From Flavobacterium chilense (GTDB lineage: Bacteria; Bacteroidota; Bacteroidia; Flavobacteriales; Flavobacteriaceae), in NCBI RefSeq assembly GCF_001602525.1, contig NZ_LSYT01000005.1:1-64000 (forward strand): a stretch of DNA of 64,000 bases, given 5' to 3'. Shown here piece after piece: positions 43,164-52,050 of the stretch. Under the pieces are notes generated by a model that was not told where the DNA came from, ran no database searches, and was given only the letters and a program-made list of their open reading frames with translations. The position numbers were made by a program, and so were the translations under genes. Positions within the stretch are counted from its first letter, which is position 1, and the number at the start of each line of letters is the position of its first letter.

Positions 43164-45095
43164 TTATTTTACTTCTAATAATTCATTTTTTACGCCAATT
43201 CCGTTTTCGTTAAAAGCTTCAATTGTAAAATAATACTTCGTTCCTTTATCCAAACCTCTAAAATCATACGAACTGTCATCATAAACCATAATACTGTTGT
43301 AAAGTTTACCCGGTTCAATTCCGTAATAAATATTATAACCAATAGCATCTGCCTGCTTTTTCCATGAGATTATGGCATTTCTGGAATCAGCTGTATTTCT
43401 GTTTACTTTAAATTCAGAAACTGCTTTTGGCTTTTCTGCCAGCCCGTTTCCAAAGACTCTGAAATCAGAAATTGCAAATAAACCTGAAGCATTGTGAATA
43501 TTTTCCATTTTAATGTAACGTGCTTTTATGGCTTTTGTTAACTCCACATAATCATGCGGTACATCTTTGGCATTTCTGGATTTATCGACTACCAATTTCC
43601 AATTTACTGCATCATCAGACATGTAAATTTTATATTGATAATAAATATCCATTGCTTTGTTAAACTGGGTTGCTTTATGATCTGCGTAATTAATCTGTAA
43701 TGCATTTATTTGCATTGGTCTGCCTAAATCTAATTGCAGCCACTCACCAGGATTAGCTGTTTTGGCTGACCAATAAGTCTGTATATTTTCATCGGTCAGG
43801 TTATCAGCACCGTAACAAAATTTCTCGTATACTTTTTTACCTCCATTATCCATTCGGTGCGTTTCGACTTCCATACATTCTTCTGCAGAAGAAACAGTGA
43901 CAGGTTTTTTATATGAAAGCAACATCCAGCCGGAAGAAGCTCCTTTTTCCTGATTGCGTTTTTTGGTTGAAAGCATTATTGGGAAATCTCCGTAAGAAGT
44001 GATCGAATACATGACATCATCTTTATCAAATCCGGCAGGAAACATATCAATACGACGCTCAAAACGGTCTTTTATTGATATTTTACAAGTTCCGGTATTC
44101 CAGTAATTGCCATAATTATCTGCAAATGTGTTTCCGTGTCCAGCACCAATTACAAATCCTCCCGGTTTATAAGACATCGGGTTGTGCTTTTGATAGGTAA
44201 AAGGTCCCAGCGGACTATTCCCTACATGAACTCCGTTTGCATAACCTTTAAATTCGGTTGCAGGTGCTCCGTATTGCATATAATATTTTCCGTTGTGTTT
44301 GGTCATCCATGCTCCTTCGATAAAATTCCCCCAAGGTGCAGGTTCCATGTCATTATTAGGTCCAAAGCGTTCCCAACCGTGAGCTGAAGGATCTAAACCA
44401 ACTACTTCTTTGATTTGTCCGTAAGGACGCTGAATATCTTCGACTTCTGTCGCTTTGTATAATTGGGCATAATCGGCCTGGTTTCCTTTTGGAAGCCAGG
44501 TTTTATAATCTACTTCTACTCCTACAAGTGGTAATTTTCCGCTTGAACCGTAGTACATGTATACTTTTTTATCGTCATCCTGAAAAATGGCAGGATCCCA
44601 TGTTGGTAACATAGCTTTATCTACATGTCGCAACCATTGACCTGATTTTGGATCGGCTGTTTTCCAGACTGGATGATCTCTTTTCCAGGTGGAGCCTACA
44701 TAGAACAACGTGTCGTTTACGACCCATGCAGCCGGAGCACACTGATCATCATCTGCAGGTTTTCTTTGGAAACTTCCGTATACAAATTTCCAGTCTGACA
44801 TGTCTTTACTCCAGAAATATCCTGCCTGATTGGTAGCAAACAAATAATATTCGCCTTTGTAGGTTATAATAACCGGATCTGCACTGGATCTTCTGGATTC
44901 TGGTATTCCGTTATGATTTTCAGTTGTATAATTGTATCCAATGTTTATTGGATTACAGTATGTTGTTGCTTTTTTATTTGGATCAAACCATTCTGTTTTA
45001 CCCGGAATAGTTGTTTTTTGTGCCCATGTATGATTGCCGCAAACGAAAAAAAGCAGCAAAAGTGGTATTGATACGAGTTGAGACATTTTTTTCAT
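43164..45095 (-). CDS. Exported GH43-like glycosidase with F5/8C and FN3 domains
   Basis: The 643-residue protein has a signal peptide, a five-bladed GH43-type catalytic domain (about 45-385), an F5/8C discoidin-like carbohydrate-binding domain (about 405-550) and a fibronectin III domain (about 560-643). The GH43 catalytic residues appear in order: base Asp in SSADPVIITYKGEYYLF near residue 72, second Asp in TWDPAIFQDDDKKVYMYYG near 165, and acid Glu in FIEGAWMTKHNGKYYMQY near 262. GH43 enzymes commonly act on arabinose, xylose or galactose residues. It lies 2 bp after the GDPD gene, so it is in the same transcript. Its sugar is not predictable. Confidence 0.87.
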   Translation of the reverse strand: MKKMSQLVSIPLLLLFFVCGNHTWAQKTTIPGKTEWFDPNKKATTYCNPINIGYNYTTENHNGIPESRRSSADPVIITYKGEYYLFATNQAGYFWSKDMSDWKFVYGSFQRKPADDDQCAPAAWVVNDTLFYVGSTWKRDHPVWKTADPKSGQWLRHVDKAMLPTWDPAIFQDDDKKVYMYYGSSGKLPLVGVEVDYKTWLPKGNQADYAQLYKATEVEDIQRPYGQIKEVVGLDPSAHGWERFGPNNDMEPAPWGNFIEGAWMTKHNGKYYMQYGAPATEFKGYANGVHVGNSPLGPFTYQKHNPMSYKPGGFVIGAGHGNTFADNYGNYWNTGTCKISIKDRFERRIDMFPAGFDKDDVMYSITSYGDFPIMLSTKKRNQEKGASSGWMLLSYKKPVTVSSAEECMEVETHRMDNGGKKVYEKFCYGADNLTDENIQTYWSAKTANPGEWLQLDLGRPMQINALQINYADHKATQFNKAMDIYYQYKIYMSDDAVNWKLVVDKSRNAKDVPHDYVELTKAIKARYIKMENIHNASGLFAISDFRVFGNGLAEKPKAVSEFKVNRNTADSRNAIISWKKQADAIGYNIYYGIEPGKLYNSIMVYDDSSYDFRGLDKGTKYYFTIEAFNENGIGVKNELLEVK

Positions 45096-45096
45096 T

Positions 45097-45882
45097 TTAT
45101 TTTTTGTTTTTTATTCTTTGATTCAACAATTCAGGTTCGTTGGTGGTGATGTAATCAAACTTATTTTTGATAATCCAATCCATAACCTCAGCATCGTTAA
45201 CGGTCCAGACGTTGAGCGTAATCTTATTGTCTTTTGCTTCCTGTATCCATTCCGGGTGTTTTTGAAAAACGGAGTAATGAAAATCAACACCTGTAATATG
45301 ATCTGATTTTACTGTTGCCGGAGATTTGTTTCCCTCAAGGTATTGTAAAGAAGTTACAGGATCTATTTGTCGAATTTGTTTCAGGATTTCGTAATCGAAA
45401 CTAATGTAAGAGGTGATTTTGTCTGCGTTAAGTTTCTTTATGGTCTGTACTGCTTTTACAGCAGTTTCCTTTCCTCTTTCTTTGCTTATTTCTGAAGGTT
45501 TTATTTCGCAGACTAAAAGGGTATGCTTATTATTTTTTTTCCCTTCTGTGATGTACTCATGCAAAGTTGGAAGCTTTTCTCCATTAGAGAGTTTATACTT
45601 TGTTAAGTCGGCATAATTTGTCTCTTCGATAAGCAACTTGTTGTAATGTGCGTCGTGATTGATTACTAATGAATCATCAGCTGTTCTCCAGACATCAAAT
45701 TCTGAACCTGTAAGTTTTAAATCAATTGCGTGTCTTAAAGATGCAATTGAATTTTCAGGCAGATTATTTTTTTTCCATGCGCCACGATGTGCCACAATAC
45801 CATTTTTTGAAGCGGTACAAGATGAAAAAACAACTAGTACAAACATCGAAAAAAATGCAGTAAATGGTTTCATTGTATTCAT
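45097..45882 (-). CDS. Glycerophosphodiester phosphodiesterase, lipoprotein
   Basis: The 261-residue protein has a lipoprotein signal (LVVFSSCTASKNG, Cys near 22). The GDPD barrel shows VAHRGAWKKNNLPENS (near residue 31; catalytic His and Glu), GSEFDVWRTADDSLVINHD (near 55-73; metal ligands and second His) and VCEIKPS. It hydrolyses glycerophosphodiesters to glycerol 3-phosphate and an alcohol. Starts at 45882 and 45873 are both possible. It overlaps nothing and is 2 bp before the GH43 gene. GDPD genes sit in some PULs acting on phosphorylated glycans; here the link is positional only. Confidence 0.92.
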   Translation of the reverse strand: MNTMKPFTAFFSMFVLVVFSSCTASKNGIVAHRGAWKKNNLPENSIASLRHAIDLKLTGSEFDVWRTADDSLVINHDAHYNKLLIEETNYADLTKYKLSNGEKLPTLHEYITEGKKNNKHTLLVCEIKPSEISKERGKETAVKAVQTIKKLNADKITSYISFDYEILKQIRQIDPVTSLQYLEGNKSPATVKSDHITGVDFHYSVFQKHPEWIQEAKDNKITLNVWTVNDAEVMDWIIKNKFDYITTNEPELLNQRIKNKK

Positions 45883-45966
45883 TATGTAGAAATTAAGATT
45901 TATATTTTTTTTAAGTCTGACAGCATAAATTGTAAATAATTACTGCGTTTTATCAGACTAAAAGGC

Positions 45967-46000
45967 TAAAAAAAGCCCTTCGCTAACCATACGAAGGGCT
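45967..46000 (-). terminator. Terminator after the GH3 gene
   Basis: AGCCCTTCG / CGAAGGGCT arms with a nine-base loop, followed on the minus strand by a T-tract. It ends the susC-to-GH3 run and separates the GDPD-GH43 pair. Confidence 0.85.
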
Positions 46001-46022
46001 AATTACTAATCAATAAAACCAA

Positions 46023-48323
46023 CTATTTAGTTAATTCAAAACTAACTTTCTTGTCGGCAGTTGAATTTCCGCCAACGAAAACATCAAACTGTCCAGGTTC
46101 TGCTACGAATTGTAAATCAGAATTATAAAATTTTAAATCTTCAACTGTGATCTCGAAAGTCACGGTTTGTTTTTCTCCTTTTTTAAGTGCTATTTTTTGG
46201 AAATTTTTAAGTTCTCTAACTGGTCTTGTTACAGAACCTACTAAATCTCTGATGTATAACTGAACGGTTTCTTTTCCGTCATAATTTCCTGTATTGGCAA
46301 CATCTACTGTTACTTTCAATTTGCCGCCTGGATTCATTTTATCAGATGAGATCTTCAGGTTTGAATAGTCAAAAGTGGTGTAGCTTAAACCAAAACCAAA
46401 TGGAAATAATGGTTCGTTTCTTTCGTCTATATAGTTTGATCTGAATTTTTCGAATTTCCCTTCTGTGTTAGAAAGTGGCCTTCCTGTATTTTTGTGTGCA
46501 TAGTAAATTGGCAATTGACCAACGCTTCTTGGGAAAGTTGATGTTAATTTTCCCGAAGGATTTACATCTCCAAATAATACATCTGCAATAGCATAACCTG
46601 CTTCGCTACCTGCAAACCAAACGTTCAGGATAGCAGGAACAGTTTCGTTTTCTTCTTTTATCACTAAAGGACGACCATCAAATAAAACTAATACTACTGG
46701 TTTTCCTGTTTTTAATAAAGCATTCAATAAATCTTTTTGAGCCTGAGGAATTTCAAGATTTGTACGGCTGCTTGATTCTCCACTCATTTCTGCAGATTCT
46801 CCAAGTGCTGCTACAATTACATCTGACTGATTGGCTACTTTTAAAGCTTCTGCCAATAATTCTTCTTTTGAGCGACCATCACGGTGTAAGGTTTTACCAA
46901 ACATGGTTGCGTTTGTTTCAAACGTTTCATCGTAATCTAAGTTGCTGCCTTTTGCATATAATACTTTTGTAGAAGGTCCTGCTACTTCTTTGATTCCGGC
47001 TAAAAGTGAAATGGCATTTTCCATTTTTGTAGCTACACTCCAGGTTCCCGGCATATTTTCTTTTGCATCTGCCAATGGCCCGATAAGAGCAATTGTTCCT
47101 GATTTTTTGAGTGGCAATACCTGATTTTGGTTTTTTAATAAAACTAATGATTGCGCAGAGATTGATCTTGCTTCTTTTCTGCTGCTTGCTGTAAAGATTT
47201 CAGTTTTAGCTCTGTTCGCATCACAATATTTATATGGATCGCTAAATAATCCTAAATCGTATTTTGCTTCTAAAATTAATTTAACAGCATTATCGATTGT
47301 TTCGATCGTTACTTTTTTCTCATCAAGAGATTTTTTTAATGTTCCTAAGAAACCTTCTCCAACCATATCCATTTCAACACCTGCATTAAGAGATAAAGCA
47401 GAAACTGCCTGAAGATCTCCCATTCCGTGTTCGATCATTTCCGGAATTCCGGTAAAGTCTGTTACAACAAAACCTTTAAAACCCCATTGTTTTCTTAAAA
47501 CATCAGTCATTAACCATTTGTTTCCTGTTGCGGGGATTCCGTCAATTTCGTTGAAAGATGCCATTACAGAACCTACTCCGGCGTCAACTGCTGCTTTGTA
47601 AGGTGGAAAATAATCGTTAAACATTCTGATATGGCTCATATCAACAGTGTTGTAATCACGACCTGCTTCCGGAGCACCGTATAAAGCGAAGTGTTTTACA
47701 CATGCCATGATCGAATTGTTTTTCGAAAGATCATGTTGTTGGTACCCGTTTACCATTGCTTTTGCAATTTGACTTCCTAAGTACGGATCTTCTCCTGAAC
47801 CTTCAGAAACTCTTCCCCAACGCGGGTCACGAGATACATCTACCATTGGAGAAAATGTCCAGTTGATACCATCTGCACTTGCTTCCTGAGCTGCGATTTG
47901 CGCACTTCTTTCGATTAAGCCCATATCCCATGTACAAGATAATCCTAACGGAATTGGGAATGTGGTTTCGTAACCATGAATAACATCCATTCCAAAAATC
48001 AACGGAATTTTTAAACGGCTTTTTTCAACAGCTATTTTTTGTACTTCTCTGATTTTTTGAACAGATTTAATATTGAATAAACCTCCAACTTTACCTTCAG
48101 CAATTTTTTTAGCCACATCAGAACTGTTTGCCTGTCCTGTAGTTATATCTCCAGAAGTTGGTAAATTAAGCTGGCCTAATTTTTCGTCTAATGTCATTTT
48201 TGACAATAGTTCTGCTACAAACTCTGATTTTGGTTTAATTTTTACTGTACTTTTAGTGTTCTTTTTTTGAGCATAACCCAAAACAGCACATCCTAAAAAT
48301 AGTAAGACTAATTTGTTTTTCAT
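46023..48323 (-). CDS. bglX: Exported GH3 beta-glucosidase
   Basis: The 766-residue precursor has a signal peptide (LFLGCAVLGYAQ) and the BglX layout: an N-terminal TIM barrel (about 35-370), an alpha/beta sandwich (about 395-620) and a C-terminal fibronectin-like domain (about 665-755). The nucleophile Asp is in GFKGFVVTDFTGIPEMIEHG near residue 292; sugar-binding SPMVDVSRDPRWGR and KHFALYG motifs are intact. It removes terminal beta-linked glucose from oligosaccharides in the periplasm. It is the last gene of the SusCD-led run. In a GH144 locus the natural substrate would be beta-1,2-gluco-oligosaccharides, which is inference. Confidence 0.93.
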   Translation of the reverse strand: MKNKLVLLFLGCAVLGYAQKKNTKSTVKIKPKSEFVAELLSKMTLDEKLGQLNLPTSGDITTGQANSSDVAKKIAEGKVGGLFNIKSVQKIREVQKIAVEKSRLKIPLIFGMDVIHGYETTFPIPLGLSCTWDMGLIERSAQIAAQEASADGINWTFSPMVDVSRDPRWGRVSEGSGEDPYLGSQIAKAMVNGYQQHDLSKNNSIMACVKHFALYGAPEAGRDYNTVDMSHIRMFNDYFPPYKAAVDAGVGSVMASFNEIDGIPATGNKWLMTDVLRKQWGFKGFVVTDFTGIPEMIEHGMGDLQAVSALSLNAGVEMDMVGEGFLGTLKKSLDEKKVTIETIDNAVKLILEAKYDLGLFSDPYKYCDANRAKTEIFTASSRKEARSISAQSLVLLKNQNQVLPLKKSGTIALIGPLADAKENMPGTWSVATKMENAISLLAGIKEVAGPSTKVLYAKGSNLDYDETFETNATMFGKTLHRDGRSKEELLAEALKVANQSDVIVAALGESAEMSGESSSRTNLEIPQAQKDLLNALLKTGKPVVLVLFDGRPLVIKEENETVPAILNVWFAGSEAGYAIADVLFGDVNPSGKLTSTFPRSVGQLPIYYAHKNTGRPLSNTEGKFEKFRSNYIDERNEPLFPFGFGLSYTTFDYSNLKISSDKMNPGGKLKVTVDVANTGNYDGKETVQLYIRDLVGSVTRPVRELKNFQKIALKKGEKQTVTFEITVEDLKFYNSDLQFVAEPGQFDVFVGGNSTADKKVSFELTK

Positions 48324-48411
48324 GTGTATTTAATATTTGTATTTTTAATGGAACATGAAACCGCTATTCTTCATTTTATTTAGAATCGTATCGATTTCAT
48401 TCTATCTATAC

Positions 48412-49125
48412 TTATTTGTTTGTATTTGTTTTTATTTGCTTAAACATCCAGTCGTATATTTCAGGATTGTCATAAACTCTTGTCCAGCTATCATGGCCCG
48501 CATCATCAAAAATGGTTAGCTGCACATCTTTAGCGTTGCATTTTTTCAGCTCTTTGTAAATGGTTATGGCATAATCTACTTTTACCACATCATCTAATAA
48601 TCCGTGAAAAATTCTGGTTGGTATATTGGCAATTTTACAGGCACTTTCTAACTCTATCAAATCAACAAAACCTGAAATTGGCACTAATGCCGCAAATTTG
48701 TCAGGATAGGAAAGCGCTAAATTCCACGCAGCCCAACCTCCGGAACTTAATCCTGTAACATATATTCTGTTAGAGTCTATTTTATTCTCTTTCTGAATTT
48801 TTAAAATCAATTCATAAATAGATTCAATACTCCAGTTTTCATCTTCTTTGCATTGTGGAGCCAGAACGTAAGCATCTAATGCATGAGTTTTTAAATACTT
48901 TAAAGGCCCGTGAATTTTTACTTTCTCGATATCTGTCCCTTTTTCTCCATCTCCTGAAATAAAAACAATTAATGGCTTTTTCTCTTTTGTATTGGCTGGT
49001 TTATGTAAGGCATAACCCAGTTCATAATGGGTCATCACAACCGTTTTTATTTTTCCGTTGGTTTCACTTTGCGCAAAACTTAACAGAGAAAATAAGAGTG
49101 CTATTAATGTTAGTTTTTGTTTCAT
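48412..49125 (-). CDS. Exported alpha/beta-hydrolase (dienelactone hydrolase/esterase-like)
   Basis: The 237-residue precursor has a signal peptide ending LLSFAQS. The triad is visible: Ser in VTGLSSGGWAAW near residue 128, Asp in FHGLLDDVVKVD near 180 and His in DDAGHDSWT near 212. Such hydrolases with GH partners often act as esterases on decorated glycans. Its ATG follows directly after the GH144 stop, so translation is coupled. The ester substrate is unknown. Confidence 0.87.
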   Translation of the reverse strand: MKQKLTLIALLFSLLSFAQSETNGKIKTVVMTHYELGYALHKPANTKEKKPLIVFISGDGEKGTDIEKVKIHGPLKYLKTHALDAYVLAPQCKEDENWSIESIYELILKIQKENKIDSNRIYVTGLSSGGWAAWNLALSYPDKFAALVPISGFVDLIELESACKIANIPTRIFHGLLDDVVKVDYAITIYKELKKCNAKDVQLTIFDDAGHDSWTRVYDNPEIYDWMFKQIKTNTNK

Positions 49126-50499
49126 TTAGATTCCGTATTTTCCGGATTTAAATCCAAGTTTGGTTAAACCTTGTTTTACTTCCGGCGCATTCATGAATAA
49201 TTTCCATAATAATCCGGTACGGTAGTTTTCTAGCATTACTACTTCAGGTCCCTGATCAATAGCCAGATAACGTTTTGCTACCCAATTATTTTGTAAACTA
49301 AGGGCATCGTAAAAACCGCCATTTCCCCAAGTTTCTTTTTTATGATTTTCGTATAAATTGCGAATTACAGCCATTGATTCTTTTGGTGTATATACAATTG
49401 AACTTATTGCTGCGGTTGGCGAAATAACTCCCTGATCATTGCTTGGCATATGAGCATTATATCCTATTGATCCGTCAGCATTTCTTGAATATGATGCTGT
49501 TAAACCCCAGTAATTAGGTCCGTAACCCTGAAATTTTTGAGGATTTTCGACACAATATTCATAATTGATTTTGGTTTGATTTACATTCAGATTCCAATAA
49601 TTAGCATATTTGTCTGTTAATTGATTTGGATCTAGTCCAACATAAGAATAATGTGCCCAAAATAAAGGCCCGCCAAATTCTTCTGCTCCATTATGCTTTA
49701 AAATAAGCGGAATATTATATTTTGTTTTTGAAGAAACGATTCCGCCACTTCTCGCCCAGCCTTCGTGATACACTTTTGGGTCAATTGTATGTGTTGGTGA
49801 AGAAGCTGCCATAACGTAAGTAATCAAACATTCGTTATATCCTTCTAACGGAAAGTTCATTTGCCAGTCGTAGGTTGGCGACCAGTGCCAGTACAGTACA
49901 TTTTTATTATTGGTGTACCATTGCCAGTCTACTCCTTTCCAAAGTGCATCGTATTTTTGAGCTACAGCTTTTTCAGTTTCAGAACCATCTTTCAGATATT
50001 CACGAACGGTAATCATTCCTGCAACCAAAAATGAGGTTTCGACTAAATCTCCTCCATTATCCTTGGTTCCAAAAGGTTTTACTTTTCCTGTATTTCCGTC
50101 GATCCAGTGGGACCATGCTCCGTGAAAACGATCTGCTTTGCCTAAAAAGTCAGCAATTTTATTTAGTCTTTCTACTCCTTGTTGTTTGGTAATATATCCT
50201 TGAGATATTCCAGAAACAATTGCCATTAATCCAAAACCTGAACCTCCTGTTGTTACAATGTGTGCATCATTTTCAGGGTAATTTCCGTCAGGATGGTAAC
50301 GTTCTCTGGCTAATCCTGAATTTGGTTCAGCATAATCCCAGAAGTATTTAAAAGTTTCTTTTTGAACTGTTGCCAAAAGCTGGTCATCTGATAATTTAAT
50401 TTCAGTTGATACTGTTTCTTTTTGTTTGTCTACATTGGTAGTGCTACAGTTAAAAAAAGTAAGTGATAAAAATAGAAGTGAAAATCGAACCATTTTCAT
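49126..50499 (-). CDS. GH144-like endo-glucanase lipoprotein
   Basis: The 457-residue protein has a lipoprotein signal (SLTFFNCSTTNV, Cys near 18), so it is likely on the cell surface. The catalytic (alpha/alpha)6 barrel, annotated in Pfam as putative glucoamylase PF10091, shows VQKETFKYFWDYAEP near 45, GGDLVETSFLVAGM near 148, YWHWSPTYDWQMNFPLEGYNE near 205, GGPLFWAHYSYVGLDP near 277 and an ARG-like ELTASY region. The best-studied members with this fold are GH144 endo-beta-1,2-glucanases. Starts at 50499 and 50493 are possible. Beta-1,2-glucan specificity is inferred. Confidence 0.85.
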   Translation of the reverse strand: MKMVRFSLLFLSLTFFNCSTTNVDKQKETVSTEIKLSDDQLLATVQKETFKYFWDYAEPNSGLARERYHPDGNYPENDAHIVTTGGSGFGLMAIVSGISQGYITKQQGVERLNKIADFLGKADRFHGAWSHWIDGNTGKVKPFGTKDNGGDLVETSFLVAGMITVREYLKDGSETEKAVAQKYDALWKGVDWQWYTNNKNVLYWHWSPTYDWQMNFPLEGYNECLITYVMAASSPTHTIDPKVYHEGWARSGGIVSSKTKYNIPLILKHNGAEEFGGPLFWAHYSYVGLDPNQLTDKYANYWNLNVNQTKINYEYCVENPQKFQGYGPNYWGLTASYSRNADGSIGYNAHMPSNDQGVISPTAAISSIVYTPKESMAVIRNLYENHKKETWGNGGFYDALSLQNNWVAKRYLAIDQGPEVVMLENYRTGLLWKLFMNAPEVKQGLTKLGFKSGKYGI

Positions 50500-50523
50500 T
50501 TTTTTTATGTGATTGCTTAATAA

Positions 50524-50555
50524 AAATCACTTCCTTCTTGCGAAGGAAGTGATTT
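50524..50555 (-). terminator. Hairpin between susD and the GH144 gene
   Basis: Perfect 14-bp arms (50524-50537 and 50542-50555) with a four-base loop, followed by a short T-rich stretch on the minus strand. In PULs such hairpins reduce downstream expression relative to susCD, or protect the susCD message. Confidence 0.75.
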
Positions 50556-50570
50556 CGGAATTATAAATTA

Positions 50571-52046
50571 CTAGTAACCAGGATTCTGTTGTGATAAACC
50601 GTTTGCTTGTATGATGAATGTTGCCGGAATTGGGAACAATTCATTTTTACCTTCTGTAAAGGTTCTTCCGTTAGGGAAGAATTCACTTTTATCAGCTGCA
50701 AAAGCGGCTTTAGCCTGACCAGTTCTAACTAGATCAAAGAATCTGTCAAACTCAAAAGCTAACTCAACTCTTCTTTCTTTCCAGATTGCAGTTCTAACAG
50801 CAGCCTGAGAAGTTGCAGGAGTATCTCCTAAACCAGCTCTGTGTCTGATGTCGTTTAACAAAGGAATAGCTGCAGAAGTTTGCCCTAATTCGTTTAAAGC
50901 TTCAGCTTTCATCAACAATACTTCTCCATATCTTAAGTATTTGATGTTTGCATCTGTTTCCCATGCATCTGTAAATGATGAAGAATAAGCTTTGAAGTTG
51001 TACATTGCATTTTCTACTGTAGACGGCACTACTCTTCCATCATATAAAGTTGAATTTCTGAAAATAATAGTAGCATCTTTTCTAAGGTCGCCTGTTTCAT
51101 AAGCATTTAACAAACTTTGTGACGGAGTATTGAATCCCCATCCCCATCCTCCGGCACCACGAGCGCCCTGGACGTTAGAATATCCCTGAATTCCTTTAGT
51201 TGGTACTGCACCATGCCCGTTAATTTCGAACATAGATTCAATATCATTTTCACCTTCTAATCTAAACATTTTAGCATAGCTTGGGTTTAATGAATATCCT
51301 GTAATCAAATTACAGTTATCCACTACTTGTTGCCATTTCTTTTGGTACAGGCTCACTTTTGCTAACAAAGCATAAGCAGCACCTTTTGAAGCTCTTTCTT
51401 TTTCATCTGCTGAATAAGCTGATTTTAAAGGCAATACGGCAATTGCATCTGCTAAGTCTTTTTCGATAAAAGCATATACCTCAGCAACTGGTTTACGGGT
51501 AAGCAACATCTTTTTATCTTCTTCAGAAGTTGGATTTTGCAAACGGTCTACAATTGGAACTCCACCGTAACATTTTACTAATGTAAAATACATGAAAGCT
51601 CTTAAAAATTTAGCCTCTCCCATTAATCTCTCTCTTAAAGCAGGATCTGCTTTATCTAATTTAGGTATAATAGCTAATGCCTGATTACATCTGTTAATAC
51701 CATCATATTGAGCAATAAAAGTACTTTCTGCAGATGGGTTTGATGAGTTGTACGTTAAGGCATCCAGTACATCTTTATCTGTTCCGCTGTCTCCTGGAGA
51801 TGATCCTTTATCAGCATCATCAGAAGTAATACTCGCTAATCCGATCCATCCAAATGAGCTCATATCCCAATCTAAAAACTTACTGTAAATTGCAGTTACA
51901 AAAGTTTTTGCCCCACTATCACTATTATATAATTCAGTGTCAGATGTAGGTATAGACTGTGTAGGATTAACATCTAAAAAGTCGTCCTGACAACCTGTAA
52001 AAAACAATGCTGACAATGCAAACATTGATATATATATCTTTTTCAT
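50571..52046 (-). CDS. SusD-like surface glycan-binding lipoprotein
   Basis: The 491-residue RagB/SusD protein has a lipoprotein signal (SALFFTGCQDDFLDVNP, Cys near residue 19). The TPR-containing helical core, LREERRVELAFEFDRFFDLVRTG-like helix (here KERRVELAFEFDRFFDLVRTG near 420) and PIPATFI ending are typical. It binds oligosaccharide on the cell surface and forms a lid on the SusC-like channel. It starts 4 bp after susC. Ligand residues cannot be assigned. Confidence 0.95.
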   Translation of the reverse strand: MKKIYISMFALSALFFTGCQDDFLDVNPTQSIPTSDTELYNSDSGAKTFVTAIYSKFLDWDMSSFGWIGLASITSDDADKGSSPGDSGTDKDVLDALTYNSSNPSAESTFIAQYDGINRCNQALAIIPKLDKADPALRERLMGEAKFLRAFMYFTLVKCYGGVPIVDRLQNPTSEEDKKMLLTRKPVAEVYAFIEKDLADAIAVLPLKSAYSADEKERASKGAAYALLAKVSLYQKKWQQVVDNCNLITGYSLNPSYAKMFRLEGENDIESMFEINGHGAVPTKGIQGYSNVQGARGAGGWGWGFNTPSQSLLNAYETGDLRKDATIIFRNSTLYDGRVVPSTVENAMYNFKAYSSSFTDAWETDANIKYLRYGEVLLMKAEALNELGQTSAAIPLLNDIRHRAGLGDTPATSQAAVRTAIWKERRVELAFEFDRFFDLVRTGQAKAAFAADKSEFFPNGRTFTEGKNELFPIPATFIIQANGLSQQNPGY

Positions 52047-52050
52047 AATA

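Noticed and set aside
44136..44387. Plus-strand frames opposite the PUL genes
   Set aside because: They are antisense shadows of the GH43, GDPD, GH3 and SusC genes and have low-complexity translations.
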